64,000 nt of DNA. It comes from JACKIC01 sp964543795 (GTDB taxonomy: Bacteria; Planctomycetota; UBA1135; UBA2386). The stretch is taken from assembly GCA_964543795.1 (NCBI GenBank), contig CAZIZN010000001.1:62001-126000 (forward strand). The letters run 5' to 3'. The stretch's first letter is position 1; every line of letters begins with the position of its first letter. Positions 19,935 through 28,242 of this stretch are shown here, one piece after another. The translations under genes were made by a program, and so were the position numbers. The notes under the pieces were generated by a model. It saw only the letters and a program-made list of their open reading frames with translations, did no database searches and had not been told where the DNA came from.

Positions 19935-19964
19935 CGCCGCGATGCTATCCGCTGCGGCGATGGC

Positions 19965-22900
19965 CTACCGCGTGCCGACGGTGAAAGCGACTCCGTTCGA
20001 CACGGCATCGATGACGGTTTGCCCAGGACCTGGATTGAGTAGCAACGTCAGCACCTGCGCATGGATCGGCGGCAGGCCGAGCCAGACGGGATCATTCGGG
20101 ATGGACAGGGAGTAGGCGTTGCTGCCAAGCAACAGCGACGCGAAGCCCAGGCCAGCATGCAGCAGGCATCCCGGCTGTGCGTGGGGCGCGAGCGACGTCA
20201 TCGGATTCGTGAAGTCGACAGCGAGGACCGACAGGCTCGCCTGCGGAAGGTGCGCGACCTCGAGTGTCAGCGCGTCACCGATCCAGGCACCGGTGCCGGC
20301 CCGACGATCCAGGGACGGGACCGCGAACGGACTGACCTGACTCGGACAGCCCGTTCCCGTCACCTGAAGCGACCAGGGCACCTGGGGTACGTAGGCCCAT
20401 GTCTGGTTGCGCCACGTCCCCGCAGCCACCGCACCGCCGAACGACACGATCCGACGTGCATGAGTGTCGTATGCGAAGGCCCCCACACTGCTCACTGGAT
20501 AGACGGTCGGCGTGATCCGCTGCGTCCAATTCGCTCCGTTCCACTCCCAAGTGTCCGTGCGCTGCAGACTGCCCAGATTACCGCCGTGAAGGACACTCAC
20601 GGCCCGATCGGCATCGAAGCTCATACCGGCTCCGCCTCGCGCCGATGGAGCCGAAGGTGTCGTCGGGTTCGTCCAGCTTCCCGACCACTCCCAGGTGTCT
20701 GCCAGGACGTTGGAGGTCGTCTGCGCATTCGCATCCGCGACCCCGCCGAAGACCACCAGACGGCTCCGGACCGAGTCCCACGTCATCGCGTGGTTGTATC
20801 GCGCCGAGGGCCCCCCGCTCAATTGCATCCAGGAGCTGCCGTCCCATCGCCAGAAGTCCGACAGCACGACGGCGGTGGCTCCGGTGCCGCTGTAACCGCC
20901 GAGCAGGTAGGTCACCCCCGTCGCCTCATCATGCGCCACCTTCGCGTGGTATCGCGAAGGTGGACCATTCGCGACGGTCCGATTCGTCCAGCCTGTAGTC
21001 GTTCGTGCCCATGGCCCGAGCGGGATGTAGCCGGATCCCGTGAAGCCCCCGAAGAGCAAACACTCGGATCGGACCCGATCGAAGACCATCGCGCCGCCCC
21101 AGCTCGCAGGCGGCTGCGGGTTCGCGGCCACCTGCACCCACTGCGAGTTGCTGAACTCCCATGTGTCGCCGAGAGCACTGGTCCCGTACCCCCCGAACAT
21201 CGTCATCACCTGCCGAGCCGCATCGTAGGCCATGGCGGAATGCACTCTCGCGACAGGTGTCGACCCGGACAAGCCGGCCGTCAGGTCGACCCAGTTCACC
21301 TGAGCAGTCAGCGATCCCGCCAACCACACGCCGATGGTGGAGGAAAGGCGGGCGACATGGCCTGCGATCTTGGCGAGTGCATCCAGCTTCCCGGCAGCCT
21401 CCGGGACGAACGCTACCGACGGGGCGACGGCGATCAGCCGCCGCAGCCTCTCCGGCAACCAACGGACATCGTGAGACACAGCCTCGATCCACATGAGAAC
21501 CTCCTTGGTTCGTTCCGACCCGAGCACCGGGTCGCCCACAGAAGAGGCATGGGTCTCGTACACCGTTCGCTTATTTCGCCAGAGCCCACCTACCCGGGCA
21601 TCGATGCCCCAAACGCTGGGCTCCCAGATCTGGCACACGGCATCGGCTCTCTCGCTCACGCTCCTCCCCTGCCAGATTCTCCCCCAGGCGCGTATCGCAC
21701 GATCGAAGTAGTGACCGCCATCGGGCTCCTGTTCTGCCAACCACAGCCACAGCTCGCACGCCTCTCTCCACTCGCCCCGCCGTTCGCGCAGGGCCGCGAA
21801 GTGTCGTCGAGCCGTTACACCGCGGTGTCGCTCGAGGAGCCACTCGTAGTCGGCGATTGCCTCGGTGTCCCTCCCCATGGCAGCAAACCAGTCCGCACGG
21901 ACTCGGACGTGCGAATGGAACGGATCGCGCAGTTCGAGCGTCTCGGCCCGCGCCAGTTCTCGACGAGCAACATCGAGGTCCCCGAGGCGAACCGCACAGT
22001 CCGCAAGGTCTACAGCGAGGAAGCCGGCCTCGGGCCACGCTTTCGCGGCCACGGCCGCACGCGCGAACGCCAGGTCGTGGCGGCCGCGCACCATGTGCAT
22101 CTGCGCCGCCGCTGCGTCGATGAAGGGATCGTCGTCGAGTTCCGCCTGGCCCCAGGCGCGATGGCATTCCTCGACACGATCGGTGAGGAAGGACAAGAGC
22201 CCGAACCATCGCCTGTCCCCCTTCTCCTGCGGGATCTCGGGAGATGCCGCCGGATTCTCGTACCAAGCGAGGGCCGCCGCCCAGGTACCCGGCGCCAGCG
22301 CCTGCAAGCCTCCTTCTGGGGCCGGGGACCTGCCCGACATCAGCGCAGCCGCCGCCGCAACGACCTCGCGCTCCGCTCGTACAGCGAGGTCCTCCGGTGC
22401 CAGGCGGAGGACGTCGTCGTACGCGGCCAGAGCACGGGTCGGTGCCGCAGAGAACGCCGAGGGCCGCTGCGCGTGCTCGCCTCTGTCGGAGAGGATGACA
22501 CGTTCCGAGTGCGTCGGCTCGAGGAGGTGGAAGCGCGCCAGTTCGAGGGCATCCGCGACGCGTTGGTCGAGCGACCAGGATCGAACGAGCCAGACAACGA
22601 CGAGTCCCGCCACCAGAAGTGCGAGCAGGGCCGCGAGCCCTCCCACCAGCACGAAGCTCTGCTTCCTCTGGACGTAGCGAACCGCGCGCCCGGCCACGCC
22701 AAGCGGACGAGCACGGATCGGTCGCAGATCGATGAGGCGCTCCAACTCGTCCGCAACCTCATCCGCGGTGGCATAGCGGTGCCTGGATTCCGCTTCGAGA
22801 CACTTGCCGACGATGGTCTCGAGATCACGCGGTAGACCGATCCGCGCCAGAGAAGGCCGTTTCCGCGCGAAGATCGACTCCACCAGCCGATCGGGGGTCC

Positions 22901-23735
22901 CGCCGCGAAAGGGTTCCCTTCCCGACAGCGCGCAGTGGAGGGTCGCTCCCAGACTGAAGATGTCCGCTCTTGGATCGAGCCGTGACGCGCCGCCACGAAG
23001 TTGTTCCGGAGCAGCGAACGCCGGCGTTCCCAACAGTTGCCCACTCCGGGTGAGTCCAAGACTCCCATCGTGAACGAGGCCGAAGTCCGCGAGCAACGGC
23101 GTGCCATCGGTCCGCAGCAGGACGTTCGACGGCTTGACGTCGCGATGCAGCAGCCCGGCACGGTGGACCTCCCCGAGGGCGCGGGCGATCGCTATGCCCA
23201 TCCGGCAGCACCAACGGACTGCGTCCGGCACGGCATCGTCCGACTCGCGTCGGCGTTCGATCCAACTCTGGAGGCTCCCTCCGTCGATCCACTCCATCGA
23301 GTAGGCACAAAGATCGGCGAGTTCGACGACCTCGAAGATCGTGACCACGTGGGGATGCCGGATTCGCCCCATCGCACGCGCCTCGGCGAGGAAGCGTTCG
23401 CGATTCCGCGCATCACTGGGGCCGGGAAGCACCTTCAGAGCCACCTGCCGCCCAACCCCGAGCTGCATCGCGCGATAGACGATCCCCATGCCGCCGCGAC
23501 CTGCCTCGTCCAGCAATCGATAGCCGGGCACGGTCGGACGGAACGGAGCCGGCACGACCGCTACCTCGCGTGCGATGTCGAGGACACGCTTGCAATCGTC
23601 TCCGAGCGAGGGCCACGCGGCGCACAACGCCCGGCTGTCGACGTCGATCCCAGCCGACCACGCCGTCAACACGAAGTCCAGGGCAGCACCGAACACTTCG
23701 TCGCTCGCAGGTTCGCCAGTCACCATCGTCGTCAC
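19965..23735 (-). CDS. Ser/Thr protein kinase fused to a Kelch-like surface domain
   Basis: The continuous 1256-residue frame has a Hanks-type kinase at about 72-345 with AGRGGMGIVYRA, HRDVKPSN (HRD at 197-199), ADFGLVHDG and GTPAFAAPEQ. One membrane segment follows at about 361-385. Residues 390-800 are helical and TPR-like. At about 800-812 comes VWLAGSLTAQ, which resembles the end of a signal peptide. From 813 (VNWVDLTAG) there are Kelch-like repeats and a C-terminal PGC/SNG module as in the genes at 710 and 58661. The start is GTG 23735 or ATG 23726. The predicted topology is kinase inside, propeller outside, so it may sense an external ligand. An ECF sigma gene lies 45 bases upstream. 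Confidence 0.85.
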   Translation of the reverse strand: MTTMVTGEPASDEVFGAALDFVLTAWSAGIDVDSRALCAAWPSLGDDCKRVLDIAREVAVVPAPFRPTVPGYRLLDEAGRGGMGIVYRAMQLGVGRQVALKVLPGPSDARNRERFLAEARAMGRIRHPHVVTIFEVVELADLCAYSMEWIDGGSLQSWIERRRESDDAVPDAVRWCCRMGIAIARALGEVHRAGLLHRDVKPSNVLLRTDGTPLLADFGLVHDGSLGLTRSGQLLGTPAFAAPEQLRGGASRLDPRADIFSLGATLHCALSGREPFRGGTPDRLVESIFARKRPSLARIGLPRDLETIVGKCLEAESRHRYATADEVADELERLIDLRPIRARPLGVAGRAVRYVQRKQSFVLVGGLAALLALLVAGLVVVWLVRSWSLDQRVADALELARFHLLEPTHSERVILSDRGEHAQRPSAFSAAPTRALAAYDDVLRLAPEDLAVRAEREVVAAAAALMSGRSPAPEGGLQALAPGTWAAALAWYENPAASPEIPQEKGDRRWFGLLSFLTDRVEECHRAWGQAELDDDPFIDAAAAQMHMVRGRHDLAFARAAVAAKAWPEAGFLAVDLADCAVRLGDLDVARRELARAETLELRDPFHSHVRVRADWFAAMGRDTEAIADYEWLLERHRGVTARRHFAALRERRGEWREACELWLWLAEQEPDGGHYFDRAIRAWGRIWQGRSVSERADAVCQIWEPSVWGIDARVGGLWRNKRTVYETHASSVGDPVLGSERTKEVLMWIEAVSHDVRWLPERLRRLIAVAPSVAFVPEAAGKLDALAKIAGHVARLSSTIGVWLAGSLTAQVNWVDLTAGLSGSTPVARVHSAMAYDAARQVMTMFGGYGTSALGDTWEFSNSQWVQVAANPQPPASWGGAMVFDRVRSECLLFGGFTGSGYIPLGPWARTTTGWTNRTVANGPPSRYHAKVAHDEATGVTYLLGGYSGTGATAVVLSDFWRWDGSSWMQLSGGPSARYNHAMTWDSVRSRLVVFGGVADANAQTTSNVLADTWEWSGSWTNPTTPSAPSARGGAGMSFDADRAVSVLHGGNLGSLQRTDTWEWNGANWTQRITPTVYPVSSVGAFAYDTHARRIVSFGGAVAAGTWRNQTWAYVPQVPWSLQVTGTGCPSQVSPFAVPSLDRRAGTGAWIGDALTLEVAHLPQASLSVLAVDFTNPMTSLAPHAQPGCLLHAGLGFASLLLGSNAYSLSIPNDPVWLGLPPIHAQVLTLLLNPGPGQTVIDAVSNGVAFTVGTR

Positions 23736-23780
23736 ATGGCAGAGGCACGCCGACCATCCAGCGTTCCGATTCCAGGTCGG

Positions 23781-24392
23781 CTAGGTCGAGTCCGCCACAC
23801 CCCTGCGACGCCGCAACGCCCGCTGGTAGGCATCGAGTCCGTGTCGCAGCCGGTACCGCACCGCCTCGACCCCCAACCCCATCGAGGTGGCGATCTCGGC
23901 GAGCTCCTGCTCCTGGAAGAGACGCTGGCGCACCACCTCCCGGGACTCCACCGGCACCGAGTCGAGGGCCGCCTCGAGGTCGGCCGCAAGTTCTCGGTCC
24001 GTCGCGACTCGACTGGGTGTGGTCGCGGCTGCTGGTCCGGCGTAGACGACCTCGCCGAGACTCGTTCCCAGATCCGCCACGCGCTGTTCGAGGCCGCCGC
24101 CTCGCTTCACGGCTGCGGCTCGATCCGAGAGATCGTGGATCCGATGGCGTGCGATCTGCAGAAGCCAACGCCGAAACGAGCCGATCCCCCGCCACTCCAT
24201 CGAGCTGCGGTCACGCCAAGCGTGCAGGAGTGTCTCTTGCAGCACATCCTCGGCGTCGTGGAGGGACCGCAGACGCGGCCCGAGGAGACCGCGGATCGCC
24301 ACCAGCAAGGCAGGTGGGTTGGCGCTGAGGACAAGGCGAGTCCAGCTGGCCTGAGTGGCTCCACGGAGCGGACTGTCTGTCGAATGGCTCAC
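23781..24392 (-). CDS. ECF RNA polymerase sigma factor
   Basis: The chosen start is GTG 24392, giving 203 residues; ATG 24491 would add 33 Arg/Pro-rich residues. Region 2 is HDAEDVLQETLLHAWRDR with a following WRGIGSFRRWLLQIARHRI. Region 4 has LDSVPVESREVVRQRLFQ and a helix-turn-helix EIATSMGLGVEAVRYRLRHG. No anti-sigma gene adjoins; instead the gene precedes a membrane Ser/Thr kinase by 45 bases, a pairing known in planctomycetes where kinases regulate ECF factors. I infer phosphorylation-linked control. Confidence 0.87.
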   Translation of the reverse strand: MSHSTDSPLRGATQASWTRLVLSANPPALLVAIRGLLGPRLRSLHDAEDVLQETLLHAWRDRSSMEWRGIGSFRRWLLQIARHRIHDLSDRAAAVKRGGGLEQRVADLGTSLGEVVYAGPAAATTPSRVATDRELAADLEAALDSVPVESREVVRQRLFQEQELAEIATSMGLGVEAVRYRLRHGLDAYQRALRRRRGVADST

Positions 24393-24527
24393 GGCGGGGA
24401 TGCTCCGGCGCACCGGCCTGCGCGTCAACGGACCCCAACCATCGTCGACGCCCTGCCCATGCACCGACCGACGGCCGGACCCATCCCCCACGCAGAATCC
24501 GCCCGACCCCGCGTGCCGACGCGCGGA

Positions 24528-25853
24528 TCAACCCGCCCCCTGCCCACCGCCCCCCGTACACCGCGCAGCCCGCGCGAGCAGCAGCGCCCGCTCGCGGTCG
24601 TTGCCGGTCGCGGCGGCCGCACGCTCGAACTCGCGCCGCGCCGCGTCGCCGCGGCCGAGCCGCAGGAGCAGGTCGCCGCGCACCGCAGGCAGCAAGTGGT
24701 ACCCGGCGAGCCGCGCATCACCGGCCAGCTCGTCGACGAGGTGCAGCCCGGCCGCCGGACCGAACGCCATCGCCACGGCGACCGCGCGGTTCAGCTCCAC
24801 CACCGGCGACGGCGCCGCGCGCAACAGCTCGCCGTAGAGGCGCACGATCTGCGGCCAGTCCGTCGCAGCAGCACTCGGCGCGCGCGCGTGGCAGGCCGCG
24901 ATCGCGGCCTGCAGCTGGTAGTTGCCCGGCGGGCCGCCCAGCGCACGCGCGCGCTCGAGCGCCGCCAGCCCGCGCGCGATGCCGGAGCGGTCCCAGCGGC
25001 TGCGGTCCTGGTCGGCGAGCAGGATCGGCGCGCCGTCGGCGTCGACGCGCGCCAGGAGGCGCGACGCCTGCAGTTCGAGCAGGGCCGCGAGCCCGTGCAC
25101 CTCCGCGGCCGCGGGCGCCAGCCCGGCGAGCACGCGCGCGAGCCGCAGCGCCTCCTCGCACAGGTCGACGCGCATCCAGTCGGCGCCGCCGGACCCGGCG
25201 TACCCTTCGTTGAACAACAGGTAGACGACCTCGAGCACCGACCGCAGGCGCGCGGCGCGGTCGGCGGCGCCCGGCAGGTCGAGCTCGACCTGCTGCTCGG
25301 CCAGCGTGCCCTTGGCCCGCACGATGCGCTGCGCGATCGTCGCCTCGGGCTGCAGGTAGGCGCGCGCGATCTCGTGGGTGGTCAGGCCGGCGACGAGGCG
25401 CAGCGTCAGCGCGCAGCGCGCATCGAGGGGCAGCACCGGATGGCAGCAGACGAACATCAGCCGCAGCAGGTCGTCGTCGACCTCCTGCTCGGCCTGCTGC
25501 GCCGGATCGGCCGGCGCCCGCGCCGCGGCCGCCGCAGCGACACCGTCGCGATGCGCCTCGTGGACCTGCGCGCGGCGCCGCAGGTCCTGTGCACGGCGCT
25601 TGCCGACCGCGGTGAGCCACGCACCGGGTTCGTCGGGCACGCCGTCGCGCGGCCACCGTTCGACCGCGGCGACGAACGCGTCCTGCGCCAGCTGCTCGGC
25701 GAGGCCGACGTCGCGCACGATGCGCAGCAGCGAGGCCACGAGGCGAGGGCTCTCGCGACGGAACACCGCTTCGATCGTGCGCTGCACCAGGGGCTCGTCC
25801 ACCCGCGCATCAGAACGCGCCGGCGGCGGGCCGCAAGCCGCCGGTGCGGTCAC
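24528..25853 (-). CDS. ECF42-like sigma factor with C-terminal extension (DUF6596)
   Basis: The start is taken as GTG 25853, which overlaps the TGA of the upstream YCII gene (GTGA); GTG 25802 is an alternative that better fits family N-termini. The length is 441 or 424 residues. Sigma region 2 (LAEQLAQDAFVAAVERW, then PGAWLTAVGKRRAQD) and region 4 (TTHEIARAYLQPEATIAQRIVRAK) are followed by a long helical C-terminal domain with LFNEGYAGSGG and ELNRAVAVAMAFGP, characteristic of DUF6596-type sigma factors. These are usually paired with DGPF/YCII proteins, as here. Confidence 0.9.
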   Translation of the reverse strand: MTAPAACGPPPARSDARVDEPLVQRTIEAVFRRESPRLVASLLRIVRDVGLAEQLAQDAFVAAVERWPRDGVPDEPGAWLTAVGKRRAQDLRRRAQVHEAHRDGVAAAAAARAPADPAQQAEQEVDDDLLRLMFVCCHPVLPLDARCALTLRLVAGLTTHEIARAYLQPEATIAQRIVRAKGTLAEQQVELDLPGAADRAARLRSVLEVVYLLFNEGYAGSGGADWMRVDLCEEALRLARVLAGLAPAAAEVHGLAALLELQASRLLARVDADGAPILLADQDRSRWDRSGIARGLAALERARALGGPPGNYQLQAAIAACHARAPSAAATDWPQIVRLYGELLRAAPSPVVELNRAVAVAMAFGPAAGLHLVDELAGDARLAGYHLLPAVRGDLLLRLGRGDAARREFERAAAATGNDRERALLLARAARCTGGGGQGAG

Positions 25854-26596
25854 CGCGAGCCGGCCGCCGGCTCGGCGATCGGCCGGACGTCGATCTCGAG
25901 CGTGCCGCCGAGGATGCGCACGTAGCGGTTCGCCCACGGGAGCATCTCGTCGAGATCGCGCAGCTGCATGACGCAGAAGCCGCCGATCAGCTCCTTCGAC
26001 TCGCTGAACGGCCCGTCGACGACCCGCAGCTGGTTGTCGCGGTAGTGCAGGCGGTGGCCACGCGCGCTCGGCTGCAGCACCTCGTGGTAGAGCAGCGTGC
26101 CGCTGCGCGCGGCGTCGGCCAGCAGCTTCGACAGCGCGGCGCGGTTCGCCGCGGCCGGCTCGCGGCCCGACTCCGTCGCCGCGTCGGCCTTCTGCACGAC
26201 CAGGAACCGCAGCGGCACCTCGCCGGCGGGCTTCGGCGCGCCGAGATCCCACTCCTCGACCAGGGCGCCGATCTCGAGATCGACATCGCCCGAGAGCGCC
26301 AGCGCGAACGACTTCGCCCACAGGACCGCTTCGTCGACCGTGCGCACGGAGATCGCCGCGAACGACGCGGGCAGTTCGTGCGCGCCGGCGTAGGGGCCCT
26401 TCTGCAGGTGGAACTCGCCGCCGCGGCACGACAGCCGCATGCGGCGCGACGTCGGGTGCAGCCCGTCGCCGCCGAGGAAGACGCCGGCCTTGATGGCGTC
26501 GCCGATGAAGCGGCCCATCTCCTGGATCAGTGCGGCGGGAGGCGGGGTGCCGGCTTCGTCCTGCGGGCTGGCCTTGTGCATGAGGATGTAACGCAT
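25850..26596 (-). CDS. Double YCII-related (DGPF) protein
   Basis: The 248-residue product contains two YCII-like domains. The first starts MRYILMHK and includes GGDGLHP. The second starts LRFLVVQKAD and includes RVVDGPFSESKELIGG, the DGPF signature. YCII/DGPF proteins are small ferredoxin-like dimers found next to ECF42 sigma factors, and the stop here overlaps the sigma start by 4 bases. A role as a sigma-associated regulator or as a target is known only by association. The gene is divergent from the DUF3309 gene. Confidence 0.88.
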   Translation of the reverse strand: MRYILMHKASPQDEAGTPPPAALIQEMGRFIGDAIKAGVFLGGDGLHPTSRRMRLSCRGGEFHLQKGPYAGAHELPASFAAISVRTVDEAVLWAKSFALALSGDVDLEIGALVEEWDLGAPKPAGEVPLRFLVVQKADAATESGREPAAANRAALSKLLADAARSGTLLYHEVLQPSARGHRLHYRDNQLRVVDGPFSESKELIGGFCVMQLRDLDEMLPWANRYVRILGGTLEIDVRPIAEPAAGSR

Positions 26597-27024
26597 CGTC
26601 GTTCTCCGAAGGGGTGGTGGGTTCGTCGTCGGGCGGAGCGCGGGGCCGGGCGGCCGCCGTTCGCCTCGCCCACCCCCTCGTCGCGGGACCGGCGCGGGGA
26701 TCGACGCGGACCCGGATTTTTCGCCGGGGACATCATGGCGCCGGTCGGCCGGCGCCGGAACGGCGCACGTCCGCAGGTGCGGGCCCGGCGGGCCCGGACC
26801 ACCACCACGGCTCGCCGTGAAACCGGTTTCACGCCGCCTTCAGCCCGCGCTCAGGGCCTCCCCCCAACATGCCGCCTCGGGTTCGCGCAACGACGTTCGC
26901 GGGGCGGTCGCGGCTGTCCCACCGCACAACCCGTGACGCGACCTGCCGAACCTGCGCGACCCGCACGCGAAAGCCCCTGCATGAACCACCCCACCACCAC
27001 ACCCCTCACGCGACGGAGCCATCC
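26597..27024. other. 428-base intergenic region between divergent genes
   Basis: This is the longest gene-free stretch in the window. It separates the YCII/sigma operon (minus) from the DUF3309 gene (plus). It holds a perfect 16-bp palindrome at 26817-26832 (described separately). A reading frame at 26614-26820 is His/Arg/Gly-rich with no recognisable features and I do not call it. No RNA gene or hairpin terminator is evident. Confidence 0.5.
26817..26855 (+). promoter_or_regulatory. Palindromic motif copy A upstream of DUF3309 gene
   Basis: GTGAAACCGGTTTCAC at 26817-26832 is a perfect palindrome, and CGCTCAGG follows at 26848-26855, starting 31 bases after the palindrome start. The same arrangement occurs at 27715-27753. 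The block is 193 bases upstream of the DUF3309 ATG. It could be an operator with an adjacent promoter element; the binding protein is unknown. Confidence 0.5.
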
Positions 27025-27189
27025 ATGGGCACCCTGCTGCTGATCGTTCTCGTGATCCTCCTGCTCGGTGGATTGCCGCGCTGGAGTCACTCCAAGGACT
27101 GGGGCTACGGCCCGAGCGGCGTCCTGGGGCTCGTCCTGGTCGTCGTCCTGGTCCTCGTCCTGCTCGGCCACATTCCCCGCGGGTTCTGA
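27025..27189 (+). CDS. DUF3309 family small membrane protein
   Basis: This 54-residue protein starts at ATG 27025 with GTLLLIVLVILLLGGLPRW, followed by KDWGYGPSG and a second hydrophobic helix ending LLGHIPRGF. The W-G-Y-G-P-S-G turn between two membrane helices is the signature of DUF3309. Function is unknown; such proteins are often stress- or envelope-related. The frame is open upstream, but the extra sequence is not family-like. Palindromic motif A lies about 190 bases upstream. Confidence 0.85.
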   Translation: MGTLLLIVLVILLLGGLPRWSHSKDWGYGPSGVLGLVLVVVLVLVLLGHIPRGF

Positions 27190-27220
27190 GGCCTGCGCCG
27201 GCACCTGTCAGCGAACGCCC

Positions 27221-27682
27221 ATGCGATTCCTCGGCTTGCTGTTCGTCCTCGTCCTGATGCTGGCCGCCGTCGGCTACTACCGCGGCTGGTACACCCTCTC
27301 CACCGCCCACGCCGCCGGCCCGGGCAATGTCACGCTGCAACTCGAGCCGGACCGGATCGACGGCGACGCGGCGGCCGCCGTTGCCGGACTGGGCCGGCTC
27401 TCCGCCGAGGCAGCCGCCGCGGTGAGGTCCCTGGGCCGCACGGCAGGCGCCGACGCGAGCGAACTCGAAGGCACGGTCTCGACCGTCGCTGAGGCCGGAC
27501 GCGACCTGACGGTCGACGCCGGCGGCACGACGATCGCACTGCACGTGCCCACCGGCATCCCAATCACCCGGGGCGGCAAGACCGCCGGCTTCGGGCAACT
27601 GCAGCCGGCCATGCGGGTCCGGCTCTCGTTCCGTCACGCGGGCGAAGAGCGCCTGCTGACGCAGATCGAGATCCTGCCCTGA
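27221..27682 (+). CDS. Hypothetical membrane-anchored protein
   Basis: The 153-residue product starts at ATG 27221 with RFLGLLFVLVLMLAAVGYYRGWY, a signal anchor. The external part has an Ala-rich helical stretch, then a C-terminal beta-rich region (LTVDAGGTTIALHVPTG, MRVRLSFRHAG, LLTQIEILP). I recognise no named family. It follows the DUF3309 gene by 31 bases on the same strand and is likely co-transcribed with it. Confidence 0.72.
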   Translation: MRFLGLLFVLVLMLAAVGYYRGWYTLSTAHAAGPGNVTLQLEPDRIDGDAAAAVAGLGRLSAEAAAAVRSLGRTAGADASELEGTVSTVAEAGRDLTVDAGGTTIALHVPTGIPITRGGKTAGFGQLQPAMRVRLSFRHAGEERLLTQIEILP

Positions 27683-27714
27683 TCCCGCCCCGCGCCGCTG
27701 CGGCGGCGCCCCGC

Positions 27715-27753
27715 GTGAGATCCGATTCACGCGCGCCTCACGCGACGCTCAGG
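27715..27753 (+). promoter_or_regulatory. Palindromic motif copy B upstream of PEP-CTERM gene
   Basis: GTGAGATCCGATTCAC at 27715-27730 matches copy A at 12 of 16 positions, keeping the GTGA/TCAC arms, and CGCTCAGG recurs at 27746-27753 with identical spacing. The flanking bases extend the inverted repeat to CGCGTGA/TCACGCG. It lies 171 bases upstream of the ATG of the small PEP-CTERM protein. It may also act as a terminator for the preceding gene, though there is no T-run. Confidence 0.45.
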
Positions 27754-27885
27754 CAGCGCTCCTAGAAGGGCTCCACGACCGCAGCCGCAGCCGGCCGAAC
27801 TGCCGCTTCCGGAAGGGGGCGGCGAGCGCACCGACGGCGGCGCGCGACCACCACCGGACGCTTCACCCGCTCGTCTCCCCGCCCC

Positions 27886-28212
27886 ATGTTCCACTCCCCG
27901 CGCTGCTGGCTCGACCTCCTGTTGTGCCTTTGGGCCTGCTCCACCCCGGTCGCTCACGCGACCGCGGCGCGCGCACCGGACGCGTGGGGCGATCAGGCCG
28001 GTGCCGGCCACGTGCCGGGCAGCGCCGTCGCGACGCGCGCATCGGGCGATCGCACCGCCGAGGCCACCGCGGGCGCGCCCCCGCTGCCCGAACCGACCAC
28101 GCTGCTCCTGTTCGGCGCCGGCCTCATCGCGCTGGCGCGGCTGCGACGCCGCCGGCCGCAGCCCTCGACCGCGATCGGCCTGCCGACGCCGCAATGTGGA
28201 CTCTCCGAGTAG
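27886..28212 (+). CDS. Small PEP-CTERM sorting-domain protein
   Basis: This 108-residue protein has an N-terminal hydrophobic signal (CWLDLLLCLWACSTPVAHA). A low-complexity middle leads to a C-terminal LPEPTTLLLFGAGLIALARL followed by RRRR. That PEP motif, transmembrane helix and basic tail form the PEP-CTERM signal processed by exosortase. The exosortase itself is not in this window. The mature chain would be only about 50 residues, so it may be a matrix or surface peptide. Confidence 0.75.
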   Translation: MFHSPRCWLDLLLCLWACSTPVAHATAARAPDAWGDQAGAGHVPGSAVATRASGDRTAEATAGAPPLPEPTTLLLFGAGLIALARLRRRRPQPSTAIGLPTPQCGLSE

Positions 28213-28242
28213 GGCGCGTGGTCGCCGGTGCGCGCCGGTGCG

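Noticed and set aside
19965..23735. Two separate genes instead of a kinase-Kelch fusion
   Set aside because: There is no stop between the halves and no ATG or GTG placed so as to give a full signal peptide for the Kelch part. The nearest GTG is inside the hydrophobic segment.
26614..26820. 68-residue frame in the 428-base gap
   Set aside because: Its Arg/Gly/His-rich composition has no homology signal and it overlaps the palindromic site.
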